Source: Streptomyces sp. RFCAC02
Lineage (GTDB): Bacteria > Actinomycetota > Actinomycetes > Streptomycetales > Streptomycetaceae
NCBI RefSeq assembly: GCF_004193175.1
Contig: NZ_SAUH01000001.1
Coordinates: forward strand, 1,529,501-1,593,500
DNA length: 64,000 nucleotides
Reading direction: 5' to 3'
Position numbers and translations under genes: made by a program. The notes under the pieces are model-generated. The model searched no databases. It saw only the letters and a program-made list of their open reading frames with translations, and was not told the origin of the DNA. This document shows positions 26,342 through 34,840 of this stretch, piece after piece; the first letter of the stretch is position 1; each line of letters begins with the position of its first letter.

Positions 26342-28066
26342 TCAGGCCACTTCGTGCACCGCGGGCCGGGTGGCGGCCGGGTTGACGATGTGGATGTCGC
26401 ACCGCGCGTGGCGCCACAGCTCGCGGCTGGCGCTCGCGTCCATCAGGGCGGGCAGCCCGCCGTGCGTCGGCGCGCCGATGACGATGGCGCGGGCGCCGGC
26501 GCGGTCGGCGTACTCGGCGATCATGCGGCCGACCGCGCCGTGGTCGGCCGCGTCGCCGAGGACGTGCCCGGTGGCCGGGACGAGGTCGGCGCGCAGGCGC
26601 TCGACCTGCCGCCGGACCAGCGCCTCGGCGGCGGCCGCGTCCTCGCTCTCGGCCGCCGTGCCGTCGCCGAAGCCGAGTTCACGGGCGTGCAGGACGTGGA
26701 CGGCGCGGCCGTTCAGGCGGGCGAGGCGCCCGGCCCGCGCGGCGACCTCGGCGCCCAGCGGCGAGCCGTCCACGGCCGCGACGATGACGCCGTCGCCGGC
26801 CGGGGCGGCCGCGGCCGGGGTGGCCTCCTCGGCGGCCGGGGCGCCGTGCCCGCCGGCCTCGGCGGCCTGCGCGGCCTCGGCCCTGCCCAGCAGCTCGTGG
26901 GCGGTGGCGAGGATGGCGACGCCGAGGAGGAGCGCCCCGGCGCCGACGTAGAACGGCACGTGGATGTTGAAGTTGTCCACCATCTTGCCCGCGAAGTACG
27001 GGGCGAGGCCGCCGCCGATGAAGCGGACGAAGCCGTACGCGGCGGACGCCACGGGCCGTTCCACCGGGGAGACCGTCATGACGGCCTGGGTGGTGACGGT
27101 GTTGTTCACGCCGCAGAAGACACCGGCCACGATGACGAGCGCGATGAGGGCGGGCTTGTCGTTCACCCAGATCGCGATGGCGGCCATGACGACGGCGAAC
27201 AGCGTGAGGTTCGCGTACAGGGTGCGGGCGAGGCCGAGCTTCCGCTGGAGCCACGGGGCGCCGAAGACGGAGAAGAGGGCGACCAGCGCGCCCCACCCGG
27301 TGAAGACGAAGCCGAGCTGGATGGCGCCCAGTTCCATGGGGAACGGGGCGTAGCCGAGCAGGGTGAAGAACGCCCAGTTGTAGCAGAGCGCGGTCAGGGA
27401 CAGGGTGAGCAGGCCGCGGTGCCGCAGGGCGGCGAGCGGGGCCACGAGGCTGGTCTTCTTCGCCGGCTTGGGGAGGGGTTCGACGAGGACGACGGTGGCG
27501 AGGAGGGCGATGGCCATGAGGACGGCGACGCCGAAGAACGGGCCGCGCCAGCTCACCTCGCCCAGCAGGCCGCCCAGCAGGGGGCCGACGGCGATGCCGA
27601 CACCGAGCGCCGTCTCGTACAGGACGATCGCGCCGACGAAGCCGCCGCTCGCCGACGCCACGATGACGGCGAGGGAGGTGGCGATGAACAGGGCGTTGCC
27701 GACGCCCCAGCCGGCGCGGAAGCCGACGATGCCGTCGACGCTGCCGGACGCGCCGGCGAGCGCGGCGAACACGACGATGATCGCGAGGCCGACGATGAGG
27801 GTCTTCTTGGCGCCGATGCGGCTGGAGACCCAGCCGGTGACGAGCATGGCGACGGCGGTGACGACGAGGTAGCTGGTGAACAGCATCGTCACCTGGCTGG
27901 GCGTCGCGTCCAGGTCCTCGGAGATGGCCGGCAGGATCGGGTCGACGAGCCCGATGCCCATGAAGGAGACGACGCAGGCGAAGGCGACGGCGAAGACGGC
28001 CTTCGGCTGCTTGAACGGGTTGACGGCCGGTGCCGCCGCTGACTGCCCTGTGGAGGGGCCACTCAT
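26342..28066 (-). CDS. MFS multidrug-type transporter fused to a UspA domain
   Basis: The 574-residue protein starts with about 12 membrane helices of the major facilitator superfamily (FAVAFACVVSFMGIGLVDPILP, then the motif-A loop GWVSSRIGAKKTL, and motif C in VLYETALGVGIAVGPLLGGL). That is the DHA1 drug/proton antiporter group. After about residue 410 comes a linker of Ala/Glu/Pro and a 140-residue universal-stress-protein domain: VIVAAVDGSPLGAEVAARAGRLARL, AVHVLHARELG, and AIVIGAPTHGGLPALMDAS with the G-x2-G-x9-G nucleotide-binding pattern partly kept. The soluble domain may sense ATP or stress on the cytoplasmic side. It is the second gene of a MarR operon with a 4 bp start-stop overlap, so MarR probably controls it. 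Confidence 0.9.
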   Translation of the reverse strand: MSGPSTGQSAAAPAVNPFKQPKAVFAVAFACVVSFMGIGLVDPILPAISEDLDATPSQVTMLFTSYLVVTAVAMLVTGWVSSRIGAKKTLIVGLAIIVVFAALAGASGSVDGIVGFRAGWGVGNALFIATSLAVIVASASGGFVGAIVLYETALGVGIAVGPLLGGLLGEVSWRGPFFGVAVLMAIALLATVVLVEPLPKPAKKTSLVAPLAALRHRGLLTLSLTALCYNWAFFTLLGYAPFPMELGAIQLGFVFTGWGALVALFSVFGAPWLQRKLGLARTLYANLTLFAVVMAAIAIWVNDKPALIALVIVAGVFCGVNNTVTTQAVMTVSPVERPVASAAYGFVRFIGGGLAPYFAGKMVDNFNIHVPFYVGAGALLLGVAILATAHELLGRAEAAQAAEAGGHGAPAAEEATPAAAAPAGDGVIVAAVDGSPLGAEVAARAGRLARLNGRAVHVLHARELGFGDGTAAESEDAAAAEALVRRQVERLRADLVPATGHVLGDAADHGAVGRMIAEYADRAGARAIVIGAPTHGGLPALMDASASRELWRHARCDIHIVNPAATRPAVHEVA

Positions 28067-28533
28067 GAGCGTGCTCCAGGAGTGTGCTTCTCGGGTGTGG
28101 GGACGGTGCGCGGATCTTCCAGGCCGAGCCGCGTCAGTCTCTCCACCGCCGGGAGCGCGGCGCGCAGGGCGGCGCGCTCCTCGGGGGTGAGGCGGTCGAG
28201 CAGGACGCCGAGCAGTTCCGCGCGCCGGTCCCTGCGGCGGGCCAGCAGGTCGCGGCCGGCGTCGGTGATGCCGACGAGGACGACCCGGCCGTCGGTGGGG
28301 TCGGGGGCGCGGTCGGCGTAGCCGGCGTCCTGCAGCCGGGAGACGAGCTGCGACATGGCGGGTTGCGTGACGCCCTGGCCGGTGGCCAGCTCGGTGAGGC
28401 GGCGGGGGCCGCCGTGGTCGAGTGCCGCGAGGGTCGCGGCGGCGGTCAGCGACAGGTCGCTCGGCGGGTTGATCCGCCGGAAGAGGCGGAGCACCTGCTC
28501 CAGCGCGGTCGCGGTCTCCCGAGGAAAATCCAT
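28063..28533 (-). CDS. MarR-family transcriptional regulator
   Basis: The 156-residue protein is a MarR winged helix: DLSLTAAATLAALDHGGPRRL, LATGQGVTQPAMSQLVSRLQDAGYADRAPDPTDGRVVLVGIT with the DxRxxxV wing, then the dimerisation helix. It overlaps the MFS-USP gene by ATGA (28063-28066). Its start codon lies inside a 7 bp inverted repeat (28531-28558), so it probably represses its own operon by binding across the translation start. The divergent neighbour is the nitrite-reductase-associated FAD reductase gene 183 bases away. Confidence 0.92.
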   Translation of the reverse strand: MDFPRETATALEQVLRLFRRINPPSDLSLTAAATLAALDHGGPRRLTELATGQGVTQPAMSQLVSRLQDAGYADRAPDPTDGRVVLVGITDAGRDLLARRRDRRAELLGVLLDRLTPEERAALRAALPAVERLTRLGLEDPRTVPTPEKHTPGARS

Positions 28534-28558
28534 AAGCCTTTTATATCACTAGCTTATG
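28531..28558. promoter_or_regulatory. Candidate MarR operator overlapping the start codon
   Basis: CATAAGC at 28531-28537 and GCTTATG at 28552-28558 form a perfect 7 bp inverted repeat with a 14-base AT-rich spacer, which also carries TATAAA on the minus strand. The left arm includes the marR ATG. The stretch is strikingly AT-rich for this genome, consistent with an autoregulated promoter. Confidence 0.6.
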
Positions 28559-28655
28559 TTTAGTGGAAGAACAAAACAGGGAAGGGCGACCCAGCTCACA
28601 GAACGCCCCAGGCCGCGCCCGCTCACAGCCGCGCCTGCCCCGCGCTGAGGGCAGC

Positions 28656-28693
28656 GTTGCCCCCGGGAAACGGCCGTGATGCGGCCGGGTAAC
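28656..28693 (+). promoter_or_regulatory. Candidate GlnR operator upstream of the nir genes
   Basis: GTTGC, GAAAC, GATGC and GTAAC are each separated by exactly six bases. This reproduces the four-block GTNAC-n6-GAAAC-n6 repeat known for GlnR, with mismatches in the first, third and fourth blocks. It ends 23 bases before the ATG at 28717, and nirB is a known GlnR target in S. coelicolor. Confidence 0.5.
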
Positions 28694-28716
28694 AGCGCCC
28701 CCGCACTCTCGATGGC

Positions 28717-29967
28717 ATGAGCGGAACGGAGACGGCGCGACGCGTCGTGATCATCGGCGGCGGCCCCGCGGGCGCCCGCCTCGCGGCGCGGCTCGCGCCC
28801 GCCGCCCGCGTGACCGTCCTCGCCGAGGAACCCCACCCCGCCTACAACCGCGTCCTCCTCGCCGACGTGCTCGCCGGCCGCTACCCCGCCGACGTGATCG
28901 CCCTCCCCGGACCGGCGGACGGCGTCACCTGGCACGCCGGCGTGCGCGCCGCGCGCATCGACCGCGACCGGCGCCTCGTGCTCCGCGACGACGACGGCGC
29001 GCCCGAGCCGTACGACACCCTGGTCCTCGCCACCGGCGCGAACCCCGTCCTGCCGCCCCTCACCGGCCTGCGCCTGCCCGGCGGCGGCCTGCCCGAGGGC
29101 GTACGGGCCTTCCGCACGCTGGACGACTGCCGCGCGCTCGGCGGCGTCCTCGACGCCCGGCCGGACGCGTCCGCCGTCGTCATCGGCGGCGGACTGCTCG
29201 GCGTCCTCGCCGCCGCGGCGCTGGCCCGGCGCGGCGCCCGCGTGTTCCTCGCGCAGCGCGGCGAGCACCTCCTCGACCGCCACCTCGACCCCGCCGCCGC
29301 CGGCCTGCTGGCAGCGCACCTGGCCGGCGCCGGCGTCGAGGTCCACACCGAGTGCGCGGTGCGCGGGCTGCTCACCGGCGACGGCGGCGCGGTGCGCGGC
29401 GTGCGCCTCGCCGACGGCTACGAGCTCCCCGCCGACCTCGTCGTCCTCGCCTGCGGCGTCCGCCCCCGCGCGGGCCTCGCACGGGACGCGGGCCTCGCCA
29501 CCGGCGCGACCGGCGGCGTCACGGTGGACGACCGCCTCACCACGAGCGACCCGGCGATCCACGCCATCGGCGACTGCGCCGAGCACGCGGGCGTCTCCTA
29601 CGGCCTGGCCGGTGCCGCCCAGGACCAGGCGGACGTCCTCGCCGACATCCTGCGCGGCGCGCCGCACGCCCGGTACGCCGGGACGCGGGCGCTCGTCCGA
29701 CTGACCCTGCCGGACGGCCCCGCGCCGTTCGACCTGGCCGCGTTCGGCCGCCCCGTCGCAGGCCCCCCCGACGACGTGGTGCGGCTGGACGACGCCACGC
29801 GCGGCGCCTACCGCGCCCTGGTCGTCCGCGACGACCGGCTGCGCGGCGGGGTCCTCGTCGGCGACCTCGGCGGCGTCGGGTCCCTGGCCCGCGCCTGGGA
29901 GGCCGACGAGGCGCTGCCCGCGACCGCCCCCCTGCTCCACCTGCTGACCCACGACGGAGGGTGCTGA
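28717..29967 (+). CDS. FAD/NAD(P)-dependent oxidoreductase of the nitrite reductase locus
   Basis: This 416-residue protein has the same two-dinucleotide fold as the N-terminus of NirB: VVIIGGGPAGARLAARLAP, PAYNRVLLADVLAGRY, LVLATGANPVLPPL, VIGGGLLGVLAAAALARRGARV and the closing IHAIGDCAEHAG. It lacks the siroheme and BFD domains, so it is a stand-alone reductase that may carry NAD(P)H electrons to NirB or to another acceptor. It is the first gene of the nir operon: its TGA is followed two bases later by the nirB ATG. A GlnR-like box precedes it. Confidence 0.88.
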   Translation: MSGTETARRVVIIGGGPAGARLAARLAPAARVTVLAEEPHPAYNRVLLADVLAGRYPADVIALPGPADGVTWHAGVRAARIDRDRRLVLRDDDGAPEPYDTLVLATGANPVLPPLTGLRLPGGGLPEGVRAFRTLDDCRALGGVLDARPDASAVVIGGGLLGVLAAAALARRGARVFLAQRGEHLLDRHLDPAAAGLLAAHLAGAGVEVHTECAVRGLLTGDGGAVRGVRLADGYELPADLVVLACGVRPRAGLARDAGLATGATGGVTVDDRLTTSDPAIHAIGDCAEHAGVSYGLAGAAQDQADVLADILRGAPHARYAGTRALVRLTLPDGPAPFDLAAFGRPVAGPPDDVVRLDDATRGAYRALVVRDDRLRGGVLVGDLGGVGSLARAWEADEALPATAPLLHLLTHDGGC

Positions 29968-29969
29968 CC

Positions 29970-32612
29970 ATGACCACCGCACGCCGCACAGCGAGCCCCG
30001 ACCTTGCCCCCGGGGCGGACGGCAGGCCCGTGATCGTGCTGATCGGCCACGGCATGGTGGGCCAGAAGTTCCTGGAACGGCTCGCCGAGCTGGGCACGAC
30101 CCGCACGTCGCGCGTCGTCGTCCTGTGCGAGGAGCCGCGGCCCGCGTACGACCGGGTGCACCTCACCTCCTACTTCTCCGGCACGGCGGTGGACGAGCTG
30201 TCGCTCGTGCCGGACGGCTTCATGGCGGAGCACGGCATCGAGCTGCGCGTCGGCGACCCCGCGACGGCCGTCGACCGGGCGGCCCGCACGGTGACGGCGG
30301 CATCCGGCGCGGTGTTCCGCTACGACGCGCTGGTCCTCGCGACCGGCTCCTACCCGTTCGTCCCGCCGGTGCCGGGCCACGACGCGGACGGCTGCTTCGT
30401 CTACCGCACCATCGAGGACGTCAGGGCGATCGAGGCGCACGCGGCGACGGTCGGCACCGGCGTGGTCGTCGGCGGCGGGCTCCTCGGTCTTGAGGCGGCC
30501 GGCGCGCTGAAGGGCCTGGGTCTCGACACGCACGTCGTGGAGTTCGCGCCGCGCCTGATGGCCGTCCAGGTGGACGACGGCGGCGGCACGGCGCTGCGGC
30601 GCGCCGTCGAGGGCCTGGGCGTCGAGGTGCACACGGGCGTCGGCGGCCAGGAGATCACGACCGACGCGGCGGGCGCCGTCACCGGCATCGTCCTGTCGGA
30701 CGGCTCGACCGTGCCGGCCGGGATGGTCGTCTTCTCGGCCGGTGTCCGCCCGCGCGACGACCTGGCCCGCGCGGCGGGTCTCGAGATCGGCGAGCGCGGC
30801 GGCGTCGTCGTGAACGAGCTGTGCCGCACCACCACCGACCCGGACGTGTACGCGATCGGCGAGTGCGCCCGCGCCGCCGACGGCATGGTGTACGGCCTGG
30901 TCGCGCCCGGCTACGAGATGGCGCGGACGGCGGCCGACGCGATCGCGCGGCGCACGCCGGCCCCGTTCACCGGCGCCGACACCTCCACCAAGCTGAAGCT
31001 GCTCGGCGTGGACGTGGCGTCCTTCGGCGACGCGCACGGCCGGGCCGAGGGCTGCCTGGACGTCGTGTACGCCGACTCGCGCGCCGGGATCTACCGCAAG
31101 CTCGTGATCGGGCAGGACGGCACGCTGCTCGGCGGCGTCCTCGTCGGCGACGCGGAGTCGTACGGGCTGCTGCGCCCGCTCACCGGTACGGTGCCGCCCG
31201 CGTCCCCCGACCAGCTCGTGCTGCCCGCCGGGCTCGCCCCGCCCGCCGCGCTCGGCCCGGCGGCCCTGCCGGACGAGGCGGTCGTCTGCAGCTGCCACAA
31301 CGTCACCAAGGGCGCGATCCGCGCCGCCGTGTCCGAGCGGGGCTGCACGACCGTCCCCGAGGTGAAGGGCTGCACGAGGGCGGGCACCGGCTGCGGGAGC
31401 TGCGTCAAGGTGCTGGGCCAGCTCGTCAACGACGAGCTGACGGCGGCGGGCGTCGAGGTGGACACGGGCCTGTGCGGCTGCTTCGCGCAGACCCGGCAGG
31501 AGCTGTACGAGATCGTCCTCGCGCTGCGCGTCACGTCCTACCGCGCCCTGCTCGACGGGCACGGCCGTCCGGAGGCGCGCGGCGGCGACGGGTGCGAGGT
31601 GTGCAAGCCGGCGGTCGCGTCGATCATCGCGTCCCTCGCCCCGGCGATCGGCGCCGAGGGCTATGTCCTGGACGGCGAGCAGGCCGCGCTGCAGGACACG
31701 AACGATCACTTCCTCGCCAACCTCCAGCGCAACGGGTCGTACTCGATCGTCCCGCGCATCCCGGGCGGCGAGATCACGCCGGAGAAGCTGATCGTGATCG
31801 GCGAGGTGGCCCGGGACTTCGGGCTCTACACGAAGATCACGGGCGGCCAGCGGATCGACCTGTTCGGCGCCAGCGTGGACCAACTGCCGGTGATCTGGGC
31901 GCGGCTCGTGGCCGCCGGGTTCGAGTCGGGTCACGCGTACGGCAAGGCGCTGCGGACGGTGAAGTCGTGCGTCGGCTCGACGTGGTGCCGCTACGGCGTG
32001 CAGGACAGCGTGCGCATGGCCATCGACCTGGAGCTGCGCTACCGGGGCCTGCGGTCGCCGCACAAGCTGAAGTCGGCCGTCTCCGGCTGCGCGCGCGAGT
32101 GCGCCGAGGCGATGGGCAAGGACTTCGGCGTCATCGCGACGGCCAACGGCTGGAACCTGTACGTCGGCGGCAACGGCGGCGCCACCCCGCGCCACGCCGA
32201 CCTGCTGGCGCAGGACCTGTCGGACGCCGAACTGGTGCGGCTGATCGACCGGTTCCTCATGTTCTACATCCGCACCGCCGACCGTCTGGAGCGCACCTCG
32301 GTCTGGCTGGAGCGGATGGGGCTCGACCACGTGACGGATGTCGTGGTGCACGACTCCCTCGGCATCTGCGACGAGCTGGAGTCGCTGATGACCGCGCACG
32401 TCGCGAACTACCGCGACGAGTGGGCCGAGACCTTGAACGACCCGGAGCGGCTGCGGCGGTTCGTGTCGTTCGTGAACGCGCCCGGCACGCCCGACCCGAC
32501 GATCTCGTTCACGCCCGAGCGCGAGCAGATCCGCCCCGACCTGACCCTGTTGACCATCACGGACCGGCGGACCGCCGAGCGCGCCGCCGACGAGAGGGTG
32601 ACCGCACCGTGA
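29970..32612 (+). CDS. nirB: Assimilatory nitrite reductase, large subunit
   Basis: The 880-residue protein reduces nitrite to ammonium with NAD(P)H. Domains in order: FAD/NAD binding (IVLIGHGMVGQKFLERL; ATGSYPFVPPVPG; GVVVGGGLLGLEAAGALKGLG; YAIGECARAADG), a BFD-like [2Fe-2S] motif (VVCSCHNVTKGAIR with GCTRAGTGCGSC), a second C-x2-C pair (DGCEVCKP), and the nitrite/sulphite reductase core. The siroheme/[4Fe-4S] ligands are complete: CVGSTWC (C-x5-C) and GCARECAEAMGKDFG (C-x3-C). The start at 29970 is two bases after the previous stop, and its TGA overlaps the nirD GTG. Siroheme supply presumably comes from the chelatase at 17730. Confidence 0.97.
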   Translation: MTTARRTASPDLAPGADGRPVIVLIGHGMVGQKFLERLAELGTTRTSRVVVLCEEPRPAYDRVHLTSYFSGTAVDELSLVPDGFMAEHGIELRVGDPATAVDRAARTVTAASGAVFRYDALVLATGSYPFVPPVPGHDADGCFVYRTIEDVRAIEAHAATVGTGVVVGGGLLGLEAAGALKGLGLDTHVVEFAPRLMAVQVDDGGGTALRRAVEGLGVEVHTGVGGQEITTDAAGAVTGIVLSDGSTVPAGMVVFSAGVRPRDDLARAAGLEIGERGGVVVNELCRTTTDPDVYAIGECARAADGMVYGLVAPGYEMARTAADAIARRTPAPFTGADTSTKLKLLGVDVASFGDAHGRAEGCLDVVYADSRAGIYRKLVIGQDGTLLGGVLVGDAESYGLLRPLTGTVPPASPDQLVLPAGLAPPAALGPAALPDEAVVCSCHNVTKGAIRAAVSERGCTTVPEVKGCTRAGTGCGSCVKVLGQLVNDELTAAGVEVDTGLCGCFAQTRQELYEIVLALRVTSYRALLDGHGRPEARGGDGCEVCKPAVASIIASLAPAIGAEGYVLDGEQAALQDTNDHFLANLQRNGSYSIVPRIPGGEITPEKLIVIGEVARDFGLYTKITGGQRIDLFGASVDQLPVIWARLVAAGFESGHAYGKALRTVKSCVGSTWCRYGVQDSVRMAIDLELRYRGLRSPHKLKSAVSGCARECAEAMGKDFGVIATANGWNLYVGGNGGATPRHADLLAQDLSDAELVRLIDRFLMFYIRTADRLERTSVWLERMGLDHVTDVVVHDSLGICDELESLMTAHVANYRDEWAETLNDPERLRRFVSFVNAPGTPDPTISFTPEREQIRPDLTLLTITDRRTAERAADERVTAP

Positions 32613-32953
32613 CGACGACGCTCGAACTCCGCCTGGCCGACGGCTCCTGGCTCCCGGTCTGCGACCGTACGCACCTCACGCCCGGCCGGGGCGTGGCGGC
32701 GCTGCTGCCGGACGGCGGGCAGGCGGCGATCTTCCTCGACCGCCACGGGAACACCTGGGCCATCGACAACCGCGACCCGTTCACGGGGGCCTCCGTCCTG
32801 TCCCGCGGCCTCCTCGGGACGGCGGACGGCACGCCGTTCGTGGCCTCCCCGCTGCTCAAGCAGCGGTTCGACCTGATCACGGGCGCGTGCCTGGACGACC
32901 CGGACCCGGCGCGCTCGGTGGCGACCTTCACGACCCGCGCGGCACCGGCCTGA
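32609..32953 (+). CDS. nirD: Nitrite reductase, small (Rieske-like) subunit
   Basis: The GTG at 32609 overlaps the nirB TGA (GTGA), so translation is coupled. The 114-residue protein has the NirD fold: WLPVCDRTHLTPGRGVAALL, AAIFLDRHGNTWAIDNRDPF, and the C-terminal FDLITGACLDDP. The Rieske [2Fe-2S] cysteines and histidines are missing, as in other NirD proteins, so it is probably structural rather than redox-active. The last 26 bases overlap the 3' end of the convergent LysR gene. Confidence 0.94.
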   Translation: MTTTLELRLADGSWLPVCDRTHLTPGRGVAALLPDGGQAAIFLDRHGNTWAIDNRDPFTGASVLSRGLLGTADGTPFVASPLLKQRFDLITGACLDDPDPARSVATFTTRAAPA

Positions 32954-33824
32954 CGGACGCGCCCGCCGCCGCGGCGACGGCGCCGGCCGCGCGGACGAAC
33001 GCCGCGACGGCGGGTGAGCGCGACTCCCGCGGCCAGGCCAGGGCGAGGGTGAGCGGCGGCAGGTCCGTGACGGGCCGCAGCGCGATGCCGGGGCGCGGGT
33101 GGCGGCGGGCGATCGACTCGGGGACGAACCAGACGGCGCCGCCCAGTTCGACCAGGTTGAAGATCTGCGCCAGGTCCAGCGGACGCCGCCGGGCCACCGC
33201 GGCGGGCGAGGACAGGCCCTCCCGGTCCGCGGGGCGCCCGTTCGGCTGGACGCGCCCCCCGAGGTCCGCCAGGCACAGGTCCGTCCGCGCGGCCAGCGGG
33301 TCGCCCGCCGCGACCGCGAGGAGGCGCGGCTCCGTCCAGAACGGCTCCATGTCGAGCCCGTCCTCGTCGAACGGGCGGGGCAGCAGCGCGACATCGGCGC
33401 GGCCGTCGCGCAGCGCCGGTTCCTGCTGCCCGGGGCCGCCGAGCACGAGGTCCACGGGGAGGGCGGCCGTCTCCTCCCGGTAGGCGGCGAGGACGGCGGG
33501 CAGCAGCCCGCCGTCGTAGTCGGCCTTCAGGGCCAGCCGCAGCGCGGGCTCCGGCTGCCCGGCCCGCCGGGCGCGCCGGGCGGCGGCCGTCACCGCGTCG
33601 AGTGCCGTCCTGGCGTCGCGCAGCAGGGTCTCGCCGGCCGGGGTGAGGGCGACCCGGCGCGTCGTGCGCTCCAGCAGCGCGACGCCGAGCTGCCGCTCCA
33701 GTTCGCGGATCGCGCGGGACAGCGGGGGCTGCGCCATGCCGAGCCGTTCCGCCGCCCGCCCGAAGTGGAGTTCCTCGGCCACGGCGACGAAGTACCTGAG
33801 CTGCCTGACCTCCAGATCACTCAT
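32928..33824 (-). CDS. LysR-family transcriptional regulator
   Basis: The 298-residue protein has the LysR N-terminal HTH (LRYFVAVAEELHFGRAAERLGMAQPPLSRAIRELERQLG), then a helical linker and the two-lobed effector domain (LPVDLVLGGPGQQEPALRDGRADVALLP). It resembles the BenM/CatM branch by its MAQPPLSR recognition helix, often linked to aromatic or quinone sensing. It is divergent from an NmrA-like gene starting 125 bases away and overlaps nirD by 26 bases at its 3' end. Confidence 0.92.
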   Translation of the reverse strand: MSDLEVRQLRYFVAVAEELHFGRAAERLGMAQPPLSRAIRELERQLGVALLERTTRRVALTPAGETLLRDARTALDAVTAAARRARRAGQPEPALRLALKADYDGGLLPAVLAAYREETAALPVDLVLGGPGQQEPALRDGRADVALLPRPFDEDGLDMEPFWTEPRLLAVAAGDPLAARTDLCLADLGGRVQPNGRPADREGLSSPAAVARRRPLDLAQIFNLVELGGAVWFVPESIARRHPRPGIALRPVTDLPPLTLALAWPRESRSPAVAAFVRAAGAVAAAAGASVRPVPRGS

Positions 33825-33948
33825 ACCCGCACGGTATCAGTGGGGCTCGGATCGGTCCTTCAGCCGGCGGCCGGCCGCCGGTTGACTGGGGAACGTCAGC
33901 GGCGAGGCGCCCCCTCGCCCTCCCCCGGCTTTCCCCTCTGGAGCACCG

Positions 33949-34836
33949 TTGATCGTCCTCACCACCCCCACCGGCAACATCGGCCGCCTCGTCCTCGACC
34001 GCCTCCTCGCCGCCGGGGCGCCCGTCCGCGTCATCGTGCGCGATCCCGCCCGCCTGCCGGACGCCGTGCGCGGCCGGGTCGAGACCGTCCGGGGCTCGCA
34101 CGGCGACCCGGACGTCGTCACCGAGGCGTTCACCGGCGCCGATTCCGTCTTCTGGCTGGTGCCGCCGGACCCGCGCGCCGCGACCATGGAAGACGCCTAC
34201 GTGGGCTTCAGCCGCCCGGCCGCCGCCGCCCTCACGGCCCGGGGCGTGAAGCGCGTCGTGGCCGTCTCGTCCCTCGGCCGGGGCACGCCCCAGGCCGCCC
34301 ACGCGGGGCACATCACCGCGTCCCTCGCCATGGACGACCTGCTCGCCTCGACGGGCGTGCACTACCGGGCGCTCGCGCTGCCGTCGTTCATGGACAACGT
34401 GCTGCGCCAGACCGCCCTCATCAGGGACCGGGGCCTGTTCACCTCCCCCAACTCCCCGACCCACCGGGCGCCGACCTGCGCCATCACCGACATAGCGGCG
34501 AAGGCCGCCCGTCTCCTCCTCGACGGCTCCTGGAGCGGCGTGGAGGACGTCCAGGTGCTCGGCCCGGAAGACCTCTCCTACGAGGACATGGCGCGCATCA
34601 TGTCCGAGGTGCTCGGCCGTCCCGTCCGTTACCAGCAGATCCCGGGCGCGGAGTTCAAGGCACGGATGACGGGATTCGGGATGTCGGACGCCGTCGCCCA
34701 GGGCCTGGTGGACATGGCGGAGGCCAAGGACGCGGGGCTCTACGACACCGCGCGCCGGACGCCGGAGACCGGGTCGTCCACCAGCTTCCGCCAGTGGTGC
34801 GAGGACGTGCTGAAGCCGGCCGTCCTCGCCGGGTGA
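33949..34836 (+). CDS. NmrA-like NAD(P)-binding protein
   Basis: The start is a TTG at 33949 with GGAG seven bases upstream. The 295-residue protein begins with the dinucleotide-binding loop VLTTPTGNIGRLVLDRLLA (T-G-x2-G), followed by the NmrA-type VKRVVAVSSLGRGTPQ strand and a C-terminal helical cap (FGMSDAVAQGLVDMAEAKDAG). It belongs to the atypical SDR/NmrA group, distinct from the copy at 16022 by sequence. It may be a quinone or ether-bond reductase or a redox sensor. The divergent LysR is its likely regulator. Confidence 0.85.
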   Translation: MIVLTTPTGNIGRLVLDRLLAAGAPVRVIVRDPARLPDAVRGRVETVRGSHGDPDVVTEAFTGADSVFWLVPPDPRAATMEDAYVGFSRPAAAALTARGVKRVVAVSSLGRGTPQAAHAGHITASLAMDDLLASTGVHYRALALPSFMDNVLRQTALIRDRGLFTSPNSPTHRAPTCAITDIAAKAARLLLDGSWSGVEDVQVLGPEDLSYEDMARIMSEVLGRPVRYQQIPGAEFKARMTGFGMSDAVAQGLVDMAEAKDAGLYDTARRTPETGSSTSFRQWCEDVLKPAVLAG

Positions 34837-34840
34837 CGCG

